From positions 3,029,043-3,093,042 of the forward strand of contig CP129469.1 of NCBI GenBank assembly GCA_030583665.1: a stretch of DNA of 64,000 bases. The letters are read 5' to 3'. The position numbers were made by a program, and so were the translations under genes. Origin of the DNA: Candidatus Jettenia sp. AMX2. GTDB lineage: Bacteria; Planctomycetota; Brocadiia; Brocadiales; Brocadiaceae. Numbering within the stretch: the first letter of the stretch is position 1; every line of letters begins with the position of its first letter. The notes beneath the pieces were generated by a model, which saw only the letters and a program-made list of their open reading frames with translations, made no database searches and was not told the origin of the DNA. Positions 8,132 through 16,492 of the stretch are shown piece after piece.

Positions 8132-9807
8132 CCCTGCAGGGGCCTTTCTATCATTGTTATCTCATCCGTATATGGATTATATACAGAATTAACAAACACA
8201 AGCCAGCGATTGTCATCCTTTTGCGGATAGTCTAACCGTGTTTGATAACAGGACCAGCGTGTTTCCTTACGGTAAATCAAGTGTTCTACCAATACCCGTG
8301 CAACATCAATTTTATCAATGCATTCCAAGGCTTCAACCAGGTTATAACTATCGACTGCCGCGATATCTTTTACCTTTTCCCTGAGAGATGCAAGTAATCT
8401 CCGTGCCTCCAATAACCTCTCTTCATGAAGTGCATAGCCCATGGAAATACCGCCGGCATATTCGTCCATAACCTTTTGAAGCCGTTCCCTTACTCCAAAC
8501 GGCCATACACTTCCTGTCTTCCTTGTTAAAGGCGCAAAAACCCTCGTTTTTTCCTTTTGGATTAACTCATTGTCTATCTCTTCAAGATATTCTTCTTTTA
8601 TATTTCCGAGGGCGCTTGATGCGGCAATGCGTGCTTCAACCCAGCTTCCGCTAACATATTTCTTTGGTGCACCGCCTGCTACTTCTCCTGCGGCATAGAG
8701 ATTTTGTATCGTTGTCCTTCTTTCTTTATCAATCCAGTATCCTGCCTGGCAGTGCCCGCCAACAATGAAAGGTTCTGTCCCCTGGATTTCTACGGGCCTT
8801 TTTCGGGGATTCATATCTTTACCTGCCCATAAGAGAATAATTTGAGGATTCATATTCAAATAATCCTTTTTTAGTCTTTTCTCTTCTTCTTCACTAATTG
8901 TAGTCGTGTCCAGAAAGCAAGGTCCTCTTCCGGCCTTTACTTCTTCAATGGTAGCTAAGAGTCTGTGATGGGTCAGGCATCTGTTTCCACCCAGATGTTT
9001 ATAGTAAAGTTCGAGATAATCCTCTCCCCTGGCATTGATATTCTTTGGACGGACTCCTACCGCAATCGTACCTGTAGGGGCATGTACGTCTTTAACCCGT
9101 AACGGAATAAACCGGTTTTCAAAGCTGGTCATTTCCGCCCCGATCCGTATGCCCATAGCGTATCCTGTCCCCACATTCCACGGGCAGTACCACATGAGAT
9201 GACGTGCTTCACCGGAATTAACAGGCCTGTATATTCCGGCTGCCCCTCCCGTTGCCACAATGACGGCCTTTGCCCGTATTATATAGAATGCATTCGTTTT
9301 AACTCCGTATCCAAACGCCCCGCAAACGCGCTTGCCATTAAAGATAAAGTTTGTTGCCACAACACGGTTCAGTATCCTGGCAGATGTTTTTTGAACAGCC
9401 TCAGCAAGGATGGGTTTCAATCGTTCCCCAAGGATACGGATACTGCGTTTCCCTCTCCTCTGGCAGGTGCCATCGGCGTTCTTTAAAATAGGGAGGCCCA
9501 TTTCCTCTACGTTTCTGACAACCTCATTCAGTCCCATGATAATGCTGTAAACGAGATCTTTTCTTATAATTCCTTCAAACTGCCTTTCTATATATGAGGC
9601 ATATGATTCCGGAGTCTGATCCGGATGCAGGTATGCGTTAATGGCATTTAGTCCCATAGCCAGGCAACCGCTGCGCTCAATATGCGCTTTTTCCATAATT
9701 ACAACCTGGTAGTTTGGGGATTTTTTATAAATTTCAATGGCAGCGAAACAGCCTGCTGCCCCCCCGCCAATGATTAATATATCAGTATCTATACTTACAA
9801 TATTCAT
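8128..9807 (-). CDS. aprA: Adenylylsulfate reductase alpha subunit-like flavoprotein
   Basis: This 559-residue FAD protein of the fumarate-reductase/AprA superfamily has a dinucleotide fold DILIIGGGAAGC at 9-20 and a conserved ERSGCLAMGLNAINAYL segment near 40 matching the APS-binding region of AprA. An AAGEVAGGAPKKYVSGSW flavin motif lies near 370. AprA reduces APS to AMP and sulfite, or the reverse. Dissimilatory AprA is about 650 residues, so this is a compact version. It is the first gene of the operon, translationally coupled to aprB. Direction (sulfate reduction or assimilation versus sulfite oxidation) cannot be read from the sequence. Confidence 0.9.
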   Translation of the reverse strand: MNIVSIDTDILIIGGGAAGCFAAIEIYKKSPNYQVVIMEKAHIERSGCLAMGLNAINAYLHPDQTPESYASYIERQFEGIIRKDLVYSIIMGLNEVVRNVEEMGLPILKNADGTCQRRGKRSIRILGERLKPILAEAVQKTSARILNRVVATNFIFNGKRVCGAFGYGVKTNAFYIIRAKAVIVATGGAAGIYRPVNSGEARHLMWYCPWNVGTGYAMGIRIGAEMTSFENRFIPLRVKDVHAPTGTIAVGVRPKNINARGEDYLELYYKHLGGNRCLTHHRLLATIEEVKAGRGPCFLDTTTISEEEEKRLKKDYLNMNPQIILLWAGKDMNPRKRPVEIQGTEPFIVGGHCQAGYWIDKERRTTIQNLYAAGEVAGGAPKKYVSGSWVEARIAASSALGNIKEEYLEEIDNELIQKEKTRVFAPLTRKTGSVWPFGVRERLQKVMDEYAGGISMGYALHEERLLEARRLLASLREKVKDIAAVDSYNLVEALECIDKIDVARVLVEHLIYRKETRWSCYQTRLDYPQKDDNRWLVFVNSVYNPYTDEITMIERPLQG

Positions 9808-9924
9808 AACTCTTCAGGAGGGTATTAATTTTTCCTCTAAAAAGCTGAAAAATTCCTAATATTCTTAAACGTTAAATAATACTTGTATTTTGCTGGTGTG
9901 TCAATTCTAAAACACTCATACTCA

Positions 9925-10006
9925 TACGTCGTTGCAAAGGCGAAGCCTGAAACAATCTCTCCGCCCATGGGATTGCTCGGTTTCTTACAATGACATTTTT
10001 AAGATT
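9925..10006. repeat. Degenerate CATTGCGAGG/GAAGCAATC palindromic repeat
   Basis: CGTCGTTGCAAAGGCGAAGCCTGAAACAATC followed by GGGATTGCTCGG...ACAATGACATTTTT is an eroded copy of the repeat seen better preserved at 15826-15925 and 62772-62860. It lies between the wspC-like and aprA genes, upstream of the apr operon. Confidence 0.55.
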
Positions 10007-10091
10007 CTGTACGTTCTCTATGCCTGCATGTAACCAAAGACTCAGCTTTCACTTATTCTGTTATTCTGTTCGCTATCAACCATTGAACGTT

Positions 10092-11648
10092 TTAATTCTT
10101 TTTGTATTCCTTTAACAGTTCAATATTTTTCATACAAAGTTCTTTTAATTGTCTTACCGTAAAAACCTCATCAATTAACTGTTCATCATTTTCGGCAGAC
10201 GCATCAAAGATGTGAATTACCTGCTTATATTCCTTTATTGCCATACCGATAAGACCTGAATCCTTATAAAGATTTCCAAGGTAATAGTGGGATAATGCAG
10301 ATCTTTCATCCAGATAGATTGCCCTCTTGAGAGACCAAACGGCCCTTTCTCTATCCCCTGTTTTGTAAAAAACACTCCCTGTTAGTAAATATGCCTCTGC
10401 TGACAAATCATTCATCTCCACCAAAACGTCCTGACATTTTTGTAAGGCCTTTTCGTATACTCCCCTGTTTGCATATATCTTTGCCAGGAACAAGTGAACT
10501 TCTTCATTCTTAGGATCCGTTTGTAGTATTTTATCAATGTGTTCCAGTTTGTCTTCGTAACCAAAGTTTCCTGTAAGTTTCAATTCTTGTTTAATCCGGT
10601 GAGAAAGGTTTCTGCCGTGAACCTGTTTTGTGTTCACGCCGGATCCATTTGAACCTGCCGTTTGAGTTTCGGATGCAATGCATAGATCAACCCTTTGCTG
10701 TGTATGTGTGTTATTCCGGGGTGATATAGATTGTAATCGTAAGATAGTCTTTTCTTCCGGCGCTTTTTGTTGAAGTTTCTTCTCCAGGGACACCGTTGAT
10801 TCGTTTCCGGCTTTTCTGTAAAAAAATACCCCATCAGCTTCCTCAAGTTTAAATTTATCTGATATTCGCCAGAGTGATTCAGAATACCCTATAAAGAGAA
10901 CGCCTTCCTCTGTAAGCATATCATAAAATTTCTGAATCACTGTTTTTGTTTTTTCTAATCCGAAATAGATGATCACATTTTTACAGAAAATAATGTCAAA
11001 CACATTCTTTCCGGAAGGAAAACAAGGCTTCACAAGGTTCATCACATCAAAACGAACAAGTTGCTTTATCTGTTCATGCAGATAATACAACCCTTCTTTT
11101 TGACTAAAATATTTGTTTAACAGTAACTCATCAATAGATCTCATACTTGTTTTCTTGTAAATACCTTTTCCTGCCAGTTCCAAAGATTCTGCACTGATAT
11201 CTGTAGCAATGATAGAGAAATTAAGACTGCCGTTTGTAAAGTTTTCCATGATCGACATTGCAATGGAATAGGGTTCTTCACCTGTAGCACATCCGGCGCT
11301 CCATATTTTTATTTCTTCTCCCTTTTTTTTCTTCAGTAACTCAGGTACTATTTTTTTTGTTAAAATATTCAATTGGCCTTTGTCACGGAAGAAAAACGTT
11401 TCTTTCACCAGGAGAAGATTCAATAATTCGCAGAATTCCTTCTCTCCTTCATCGCTGGCGATTAACGAATAATAGCTGTCATAGTCCCTGATATTGAAAA
11501 TATCCATCCGGGCATCCAGGCATGTTTTCAGCGTATTTTGCTTGTTTTCATCCAGAGAGATACCTGTATGATCTTCTATATACCGGCGAAATTTATTAAA
11601 ATCAGTTGTTGTTAAGAGATCTTCTTGTGTTTTTCTGCTCAGGTACAT
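10092..11648 (-). CDS. CheR-type chemoreceptor methyltransferase with C-terminal TPR repeats (WspC-like)
   Basis: The 518-residue protein has an N-terminal CheR alpha domain, then the SAM-binding methyltransferase core with WSAGCATGEEPYSIAM (about 120-135), NVIIYF and LFIGYSESL motifs. After a linker there are TPR repeats (about 365-500; KTGDRERAVWSLKRAIYLDERS is one). CheR methylates glutamates on the receptor. The TPR extension is the mark of WspC/FrzF-type CheR in systems that control c-di-GMP or other non-flagellar outputs. It overlaps the GGDEF regulator gene by 10 bp, so they are co-translated. No CheB methylesterase is present anywhere in the cluster. Confidence 0.9.
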   Translation of the reverse strand: MYLSRKTQEDLLTTTDFNKFRRYIEDHTGISLDENKQNTLKTCLDARMDIFNIRDYDSYYSLIASDEGEKEFCELLNLLLVKETFFFRDKGQLNILTKKIVPELLKKKKGEEIKIWSAGCATGEEPYSIAMSIMENFTNGSLNFSIIATDISAESLELAGKGIYKKTSMRSIDELLLNKYFSQKEGLYYLHEQIKQLVRFDVMNLVKPCFPSGKNVFDIIFCKNVIIYFGLEKTKTVIQKFYDMLTEEGVLFIGYSESLWRISDKFKLEEADGVFFYRKAGNESTVSLEKKLQQKAPEEKTILRLQSISPRNNTHTQQRVDLCIASETQTAGSNGSGVNTKQVHGRNLSHRIKQELKLTGNFGYEDKLEHIDKILQTDPKNEEVHLFLAKIYANRGVYEKALQKCQDVLVEMNDLSAEAYLLTGSVFYKTGDRERAVWSLKRAIYLDERSALSHYYLGNLYKDSGLIGMAIKEYKQVIHIFDASAENDEQLIDEVFTVRQLKELCMKNIELLKEYKKN

Positions 11649-13093
11649 ACACGGTTCCTGCCTTCGGCTTTTGCCCTGTAAAGGGCTTTATCTGCTTTAA
11701 TAATCAAGTCCTCAGTGTTTTTTGTTTCATTATTCGGATAGTTTGATACACCAACACTGATAGTACACTTTATGATCTTGTTGTCATCCCCGAAATTATA
11801 TTCCTCAACTGCTTTTCTAATCCGTTCTGCGAACTTTACCCCGTTATTTTTCTCCGTTTCCGGGAGGATGATCATAAATTCCTCTCCTCCATAACGCCCC
11901 AGAATGTCGTAGCTTCTTATATAATTTTTAAAGATTTGTGATAATTTATATAATATGGAATCGCCTTCACGGTGACCATAGGTGTCGTTTATTTTCTTGA
12001 AATAATCCACGTCCAGAAGTAAAAGCGAAAGGGGCAGATAATTTCTCTCTGATCTGGCAAATTCCTTATATAAACTCTCATACAAAAATCCATGATTATA
12101 ATTACCTGTCAGACTGTCTGTTATTGCAAGTCTTTTTACTTTATTGTAGAGCCACGAATTCTCTATAACAATATATGCCTGCCTGGTTGCAGTCTTAAAA
12201 AACTCTGTTTCCTTGTTTTCAATTTTTTCCGAAATATCCTGAGCCAATATGATTAATCCTCCCAGCCTGTTAGCATGTCTTACTGGCACATCAAAAAATG
12301 ATATTCTTTGTCCTTTTATGTCATCGGCCTTTTTTATTTTATCGGTATTAAATCTCGTTACGGCATTTTCAAAATAATAGATATTGTATTTCTTAAGATA
12401 GTTTTTTACATGCACTTCTACTTCTTTCAGGTATCTTTCGCTGACGGGATGATTTATAGTTATAAAGCATGTTGCATGTTGTTCCTCCATGGTGACAATT
12501 ACCCCAACATTATACCCTACAATCATTGCCAGGGTGTTCATCACTATATCTACGGTACTTTTAAAATCCCCTACTCCTTTTTCGATCAGCGAGCTCATTT
12601 CATTTAATACTGTTGCTTCAAATAATTTTCTATCAAGCAGGCTGTTCATTTTGGAAATGATATCTACAGCGCTGAATAAAGAATTCTCCCTAATAAATGA
12701 TCTGGTGGAAGTGGTCTTCTGGTTTTTTTGTATCAGTTTTTTTATCATCTCCAAGAGTACTGTTTGTTCAAATTTTTTCGATAAGTAACCATCCGCTCCA
12801 ACCTGGTCACCCCAATACTTGTCATAGGTCTGGTCTTTTACAGTCAGAATGATAACAGGAATATGAAGGGTTTCCGGATCTGATTTGAGCAAGCGGCATA
12901 CCTGATAACCATTCATCCTTGGCATAAGCACATCAAGTATTATTAAATCCGGTTGTTCCTTAAAGGTTTTTTCGATAGCCTCAACGCCGTTGTTTGCTGC
13001 AAGTGTTGTGAATCCGTTATTCTCAAGGAATTCACTTACGATGTTCAGCACCAAAGGGCTGTCATCAACCACCAAAATACGTTCATGTGCCAT
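11639..13093 (-). CDS. Response regulator with GGDEF diguanylate cyclase domain (WspR-like output)
   Basis: This 484-residue protein has a receiver domain (1-120; D10/D11, phospho-acceptor D54 in LDVLMPRMNG), a GAF-like middle region (about 140-300) and a C-terminal GGDEF domain. The active-site loop is GGEEF at 402-406, a catalytically competent form. RSYD at 393-396 is an RxxD inhibitory site five residues ahead of it. It should make c-di-GMP when phosphorylated by the CheA two genes upstream. Pseudomonas WspR has no GAF-like segment and is about 347 residues, so this is a longer variant. The operon runs CheA, this gene, CheR. Confidence 0.92.
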   Translation of the reverse strand: MAHERILVVDDSPLVLNIVSEFLENNGFTTLAANNGVEAIEKTFKEQPDLIILDVLMPRMNGYQVCRLLKSDPETLHIPVIILTVKDQTYDKYWGDQVGADGYLSKKFEQTVLLEMIKKLIQKNQKTTSTRSFIRENSLFSAVDIISKMNSLLDRKLFEATVLNEMSSLIEKGVGDFKSTVDIVMNTLAMIVGYNVGVIVTMEEQHATCFITINHPVSERYLKEVEVHVKNYLKKYNIYYFENAVTRFNTDKIKKADDIKGQRISFFDVPVRHANRLGGLIILAQDISEKIENKETEFFKTATRQAYIVIENSWLYNKVKRLAITDSLTGNYNHGFLYESLYKEFARSERNYLPLSLLLLDVDYFKKINDTYGHREGDSILYKLSQIFKNYIRSYDILGRYGGEEFMIILPETEKNNGVKFAERIRKAVEEYNFGDDNKIIKCTISVGVSNYPNNETKNTEDLIIKADKALYRAKAEGRNRVCT

Positions 13094-13152
13094 AGGAATG
13101 TTCCTTTTTTAATTTGAATTCTTTTAAACTAATTATCGGAGCATTATCATAC

Positions 13153-15363
13153 CTATTCGCTTATTAACCTTTTCACAACATTGAGCAGATTACTCTGGTC
13201 GAATTCTTTTTTCAGGATGTAGGCGTCCGCACCTGCCTCAATACCCCGCCTCTTTTCCTCATTCTTCTCCTTTGAGGTAATGATAATAACGGGCATATCC
13301 TTCAGCCTTTTATCTGCCCTTACCCTTGCGGTTAACTCAAACCCATTCATTCCGGGCATATCAATATCGGTAACAAGTAAATCATATTTTCTTTTGTGTA
13401 ATTTTTCGATTGCATCGATACCATCGATAGCAATATCTACTTCGTAACCTGCATTGATAAGGATATTCTTTTCCAGTTCTGCTGTTATCATTGAATCTTC
13501 AGCAATTAAGATTACGTTTCTCACCTCAGGTCCTAATTTCACCGGAGTTTTATCAACGGGCAGTGTCTGCAGGAAATTTTCTGCAGTGATCAGTTCCTGC
13601 ATATCGAGGGTGAGAACGACTTCTCCTGTTCCCAGTGTTATAAAACCTGAAAAATATCTCGGTTTTTTCAGGTAACCTTTAAATTCCTGGAAAACGACCT
13701 CCTCTTCGTAAAGTAATTCGCTCACAACAAACCCCGTTTTTCCCCTTTCGGGCCTGAAAATAATAACCGTTGCTTTATCCGCCTCTTCGTTTCCCTTTTC
13801 ATTTTCCATGAAAATATCCGCCATCCTGACCAGGGAAATGGTTTGATCTTCCCTGTAAATAAAAGATTTTCCCTCAAGTGTCTTTATATCTTTCCAAAAA
13901 ACCGTAGCAATACGTTCTACACCAGAGGATGGGACGGCAAGGATCATAGTTCCTACCTTTACCATTAAAACATTCATAAGGGATATCGATGCAGGAACCT
14001 TCAGAATAAACCTGACGCCCTGTCCTTCAACCGATTCGATGAACAAAGAGCCATGTAATCTGTCCACGAATGCCTTAACAATATCTAAACCTACACCACG
14101 TCCTGATATATCAGTAACGGCATTACTTGTAGTAAAACCCGGATGCAAGATGAACCGGTAAATTTCTTCATCCGGTAATACTTTAGCTTCTTCTTCAAGT
14201 AAAAGTCCTTTCATGACAGCAGTTTTCTTTATCAGATCTTTATTCATGCCTTTTCCATCATCTTCTACAGTAATGAAAACATCCCCTCCTTCCTGTTTTG
14301 CGGTTAATAGAATAGTTCCTGTTTTTTTCTTTCCAAGAGATTCACGGATATAAGGTTCTTCTATACCATGATCTATCGCATTCCTCAGCAGGTGTGTCAA
14401 GGGTTCCTTAAGCATTTCTACGATAGTGTTATCCAATTCCACCTCTGCTCCTGATATTAACAGGTTTGCTTCTTTATTACATTGCCGTGAAATGTCTCTT
14501 ACTGCACGGGCTGCAAGATCAAATATTGTTGATGCTGGTTGCATGCGCATGGACATTATGTGCTGGCGGATACCCTCTATAACAGTATCCAGTCTTGCAA
14601 TATCTGATTCATACGCTGCTGAATATTTTGAAAGTTCTTCAAATAAATTTTTTACCGACCTGGTATCTGTTACGGTTGCTTTTAGTTGTTTTGCATGATT
14701 GCAGAGCCTTGTTATTTCTTTATACCTTTGATGAAAAGCCATCCGTGTCATGAGTAATTCAACGAAATGATTGGATAAGGCATTGACCTTGTTTAATCCG
14801 AGCCTTACTATCTTTTCTACTTCGCGCGCGGGCATTGTTTTATTATGGATATCTTCCTCAAATATATCCTTACTTTCATATTGAAAAGGGGCTATAAACG
14901 GCGTGTTTAATAAAGGGGAGTAAGGGGCGGCTTTTGAAGGTGCAGACGGAATAGATTTTGAAGACAGAGAATCTACACCCGCAGAAATTATTTCCAGTAG
15001 TTGGCACATCTCATCAATATTTATGGGCATGGTATTTTTCAGTTTCGCTTCTACCAATTTTTCGAGTAAATCCAATGCCTGAAACACAACATCGTGCAAC
15101 GCTTTTGCAGGCTTTAACTGTTTTTCATTAATTCTTGCAAACAGGTCTTCAGCCGCATGGGATAAGGTCACAATATCATGAAATCCCATCATCCTTGCAG
15201 TACCTTTGATCGTGTGAAGTTCACGCATAATCTCTTTAAGCAGTTCAGGATTGGATGGATTTTTTTCAAATGCCAGAATGATATGATTTAATCTTTGTAT
15301 TCTGTCCTTGCTCTCATCTGCAAATTTAGGTATGAAAGCAGCTCTATCAAAATTATCGTTCAT
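13153..15363 (-). CDS. Hybrid chemosensory histidine kinase CheA-REC (WspE-like)
   Basis: In 736 residues the order is: histidine phosphotransfer domain (H50 in LHTIKGTARM), dimerisation helices (about 180-260), CheA-type ATPase (HLLRNAIDHGIE, EDDGKGM, GRGVGLDIV), a CheW-like domain (about 450-590) and a fused receiver (about 612-736, acceptor D666 in VTDIDMPGMNG). It lacks a separate P2 domain. The receiver fusion is typical of WspE/FrzE kinases. The gene is 59 bp upstream of the GGDEF regulator. Upstream, the normal link to the CheW gene is broken by about 700 bp of repeats, so its promoter probably lies within or near them. Confidence 0.93.
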   Translation of the reverse strand: MNDNFDRAAFIPKFADESKDRIQRLNHIILAFEKNPSNPELLKEIMRELHTIKGTARMMGFHDIVTLSHAAEDLFARINEKQLKPAKALHDVVFQALDLLEKLVEAKLKNTMPINIDEMCQLLEIISAGVDSLSSKSIPSAPSKAAPYSPLLNTPFIAPFQYESKDIFEEDIHNKTMPAREVEKIVRLGLNKVNALSNHFVELLMTRMAFHQRYKEITRLCNHAKQLKATVTDTRSVKNLFEELSKYSAAYESDIARLDTVIEGIRQHIMSMRMQPASTIFDLAARAVRDISRQCNKEANLLISGAEVELDNTIVEMLKEPLTHLLRNAIDHGIEEPYIRESLGKKKTGTILLTAKQEGGDVFITVEDDGKGMNKDLIKKTAVMKGLLLEEEAKVLPDEEIYRFILHPGFTTSNAVTDISGRGVGLDIVKAFVDRLHGSLFIESVEGQGVRFILKVPASISLMNVLMVKVGTMILAVPSSGVERIATVFWKDIKTLEGKSFIYREDQTISLVRMADIFMENEKGNEEADKATVIIFRPERGKTGFVVSELLYEEEVVFQEFKGYLKKPRYFSGFITLGTGEVVLTLDMQELITAENFLQTLPVDKTPVKLGPEVRNVILIAEDSMITAELEKNILINAGYEVDIAIDGIDAIEKLHKRKYDLLVTDIDMPGMNGFELTARVRADKRLKDMPVIIITSKEKNEEKRRGIEAGADAYILKKEFDQSNLLNVVKRLISE

Positions 15364-15507
15364 ATCTTTTGTAAAGGTTTTATGAATGAAAAATTTTATT
15401 CAGGTTGTCTGGAAGTATTTTCAATAACACCGGGGCCCGATTCCTTATGAACTTCAATACCCTTCCCATCCCTTTTTATGCCTGATTGCCAACATGTGTG
15501 TTTCATT

Positions 15508-15971
15508 TTATTTAACCGGTTTACGACAACCCCCTGATTCCCCTTTGTTAAGGGTGACTTTGAGGAACTATAGTAGTATTCAAAGCATCAAACCGAACAT
15601 ATATTCAATATACGAGAAAACTATCACAACGGTCGTTAGAGATTGCTTCCCTTACGCTCGCAATGACATATGGAGGGGATTCACAATGACAAGAAGAACA
15701 CCCTCGTGACACACTCACTCGTCATTGCGAGAAACCACAGATTCCACTGATTTCACAGATAAAAAAAGAACACCCTTATGACACACTCATTCGTCATTGC
15801 GAAGGTCTTTTCCGAAGCAATCCCTCCCTCCAGCGCCCGTCATTGCGAAGACGAAGCCTGAAGCAATCCCTCCCCCATGACCGCGAGATTGCTTCGTCAC
15901 TTCGTTCCTCGCAATGACATTTTTCAGGATTTATTATGTCCCATATATCTGTATACAAAACAAAGAAACAA
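15508..15971. repeat. Repeat island inside the Wsp-like locus (several palindromic families)
   Basis: The 713-bp gap between cheA and cheW2 is almost all repeats. At 15520-15560 is an ACGACAACCCCCT...TTAAGGG palindrome also seen near 19260. From 15571 (after TA) is the left end of the 161-bp TIR family, TAGTAGTATTCAAAGC, with no right end found. Direct repeats AGAACACCC...GACACACTCAYTCGTCATTGCGA lie at 15684-15729 and 15768-15803. A CATTGCGAGG/GAAGCAATC hairpin pair lies at 15790-15925. No gene is credible here; the minus-strand open frame over 15794-16030 is translated repeat. Confidence 0.75.
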
Positions 15972-16082
15972 GTATTCTCTGTCACCCCTTCGGGGTTTAA
16001 CCTATGTTTTGTATCTTTTACTATAATCATGACATCCCTTCGGGATTAAAAAAGTGGCAACTTATCAAATCCCACCCTAACT
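15972..16082 (-). repeat. 111-bp repeat A, copy 1 (overlaps the cheW2 stop codon)
   Basis: Read on the minus strand this 111-bp stretch appears identical at every base to 44222-44332. It contains ATCCCGAAGGGAT and ACCCCGAAGGGGT hairpins about 48 bp apart. Its first bases (AGTTAG) are the last codon and stop of cheW2, so the boundary of the repeat lies exactly at the gene end. Confidence 0.85.
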
Positions 16083-16490
16083 TGAAAAATAAGCAGAGAA
16101 TTTGCTGACATCAAGTAGCAATACCAGTTTGCTATCTATACAAAATACGCCCTTAAAAAAATATTTTGACATATGCTTTTTTGCAAATGCAGGAAAAGGT
16201 AATATATCCTTTTCGTCAACCTGGAAGATATCGATTATCTCATCGACCTGTAGTAAGTACTTATTGCCATTGAATGATACAATTACCAGATCCGCCGTCA
16301 GACAATTTTTAGATTCATCCGGAAAACCAGCCAGGGATATGTTTTGACCGTTATATGCTGTAATACCGTTGGTAAAATTTGCGGGGGACTTGTTGTTTAA
16401 CCATCCGGTATTTTTTGTTATAGCCTTCACATAAAACGTCTCTATGCCAAACCAGGTTTCTCTTACCCTGATCACCAGGATATTTGCCAT
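16077..16490 (-). CDS. CheW-type coupling protein (second CheW, WspD-like)
   Basis: The 137-residue single CheW domain has a typical beta-barrel layout: start strand NILVIRVRETWFGIE, a middle DLVIVSFNGNKYLLQVDEIIDI region and end CIDSKLVLLLDVSKF. It would link the receptor to the CheA kinase. It starts 3 bp after the MCP stop, so it is co-translated with the receptor. The final serine codon and the TAG stop are contributed by repeat A, and downstream the operon continuity to cheA is lost in repeats. It is divergent from typical CheW in its short N-terminus but the domain is recognisable. Confidence 0.8.
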   Translation of the reverse strand: MANILVIRVRETWFGIETFYVKAITKNTGWLNNKSPANFTNGITAYNGQNISLAGFPDESKNCLTADLVIVSFNGNKYLLQVDEIIDIFQVDEKDILPFPAFAKKHMSKYFFKGVFCIDSKLVLLLDVSKFSAYFSS

Positions 16491-16492
16491 TT

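Noticed and set aside
15794-16030. 78-codon minus-strand open frame (MIIVKDTKHRLNPEGVTEN... then CEERSDEAIS...)
   Set aside because: It is translated repeat A plus the CATTGCGAGG hairpin. The same first residues reappear at 44274 only because the 111-bp repeat is there. CEERSDEAIS-type frames are a known annotation artefact of this repeat.
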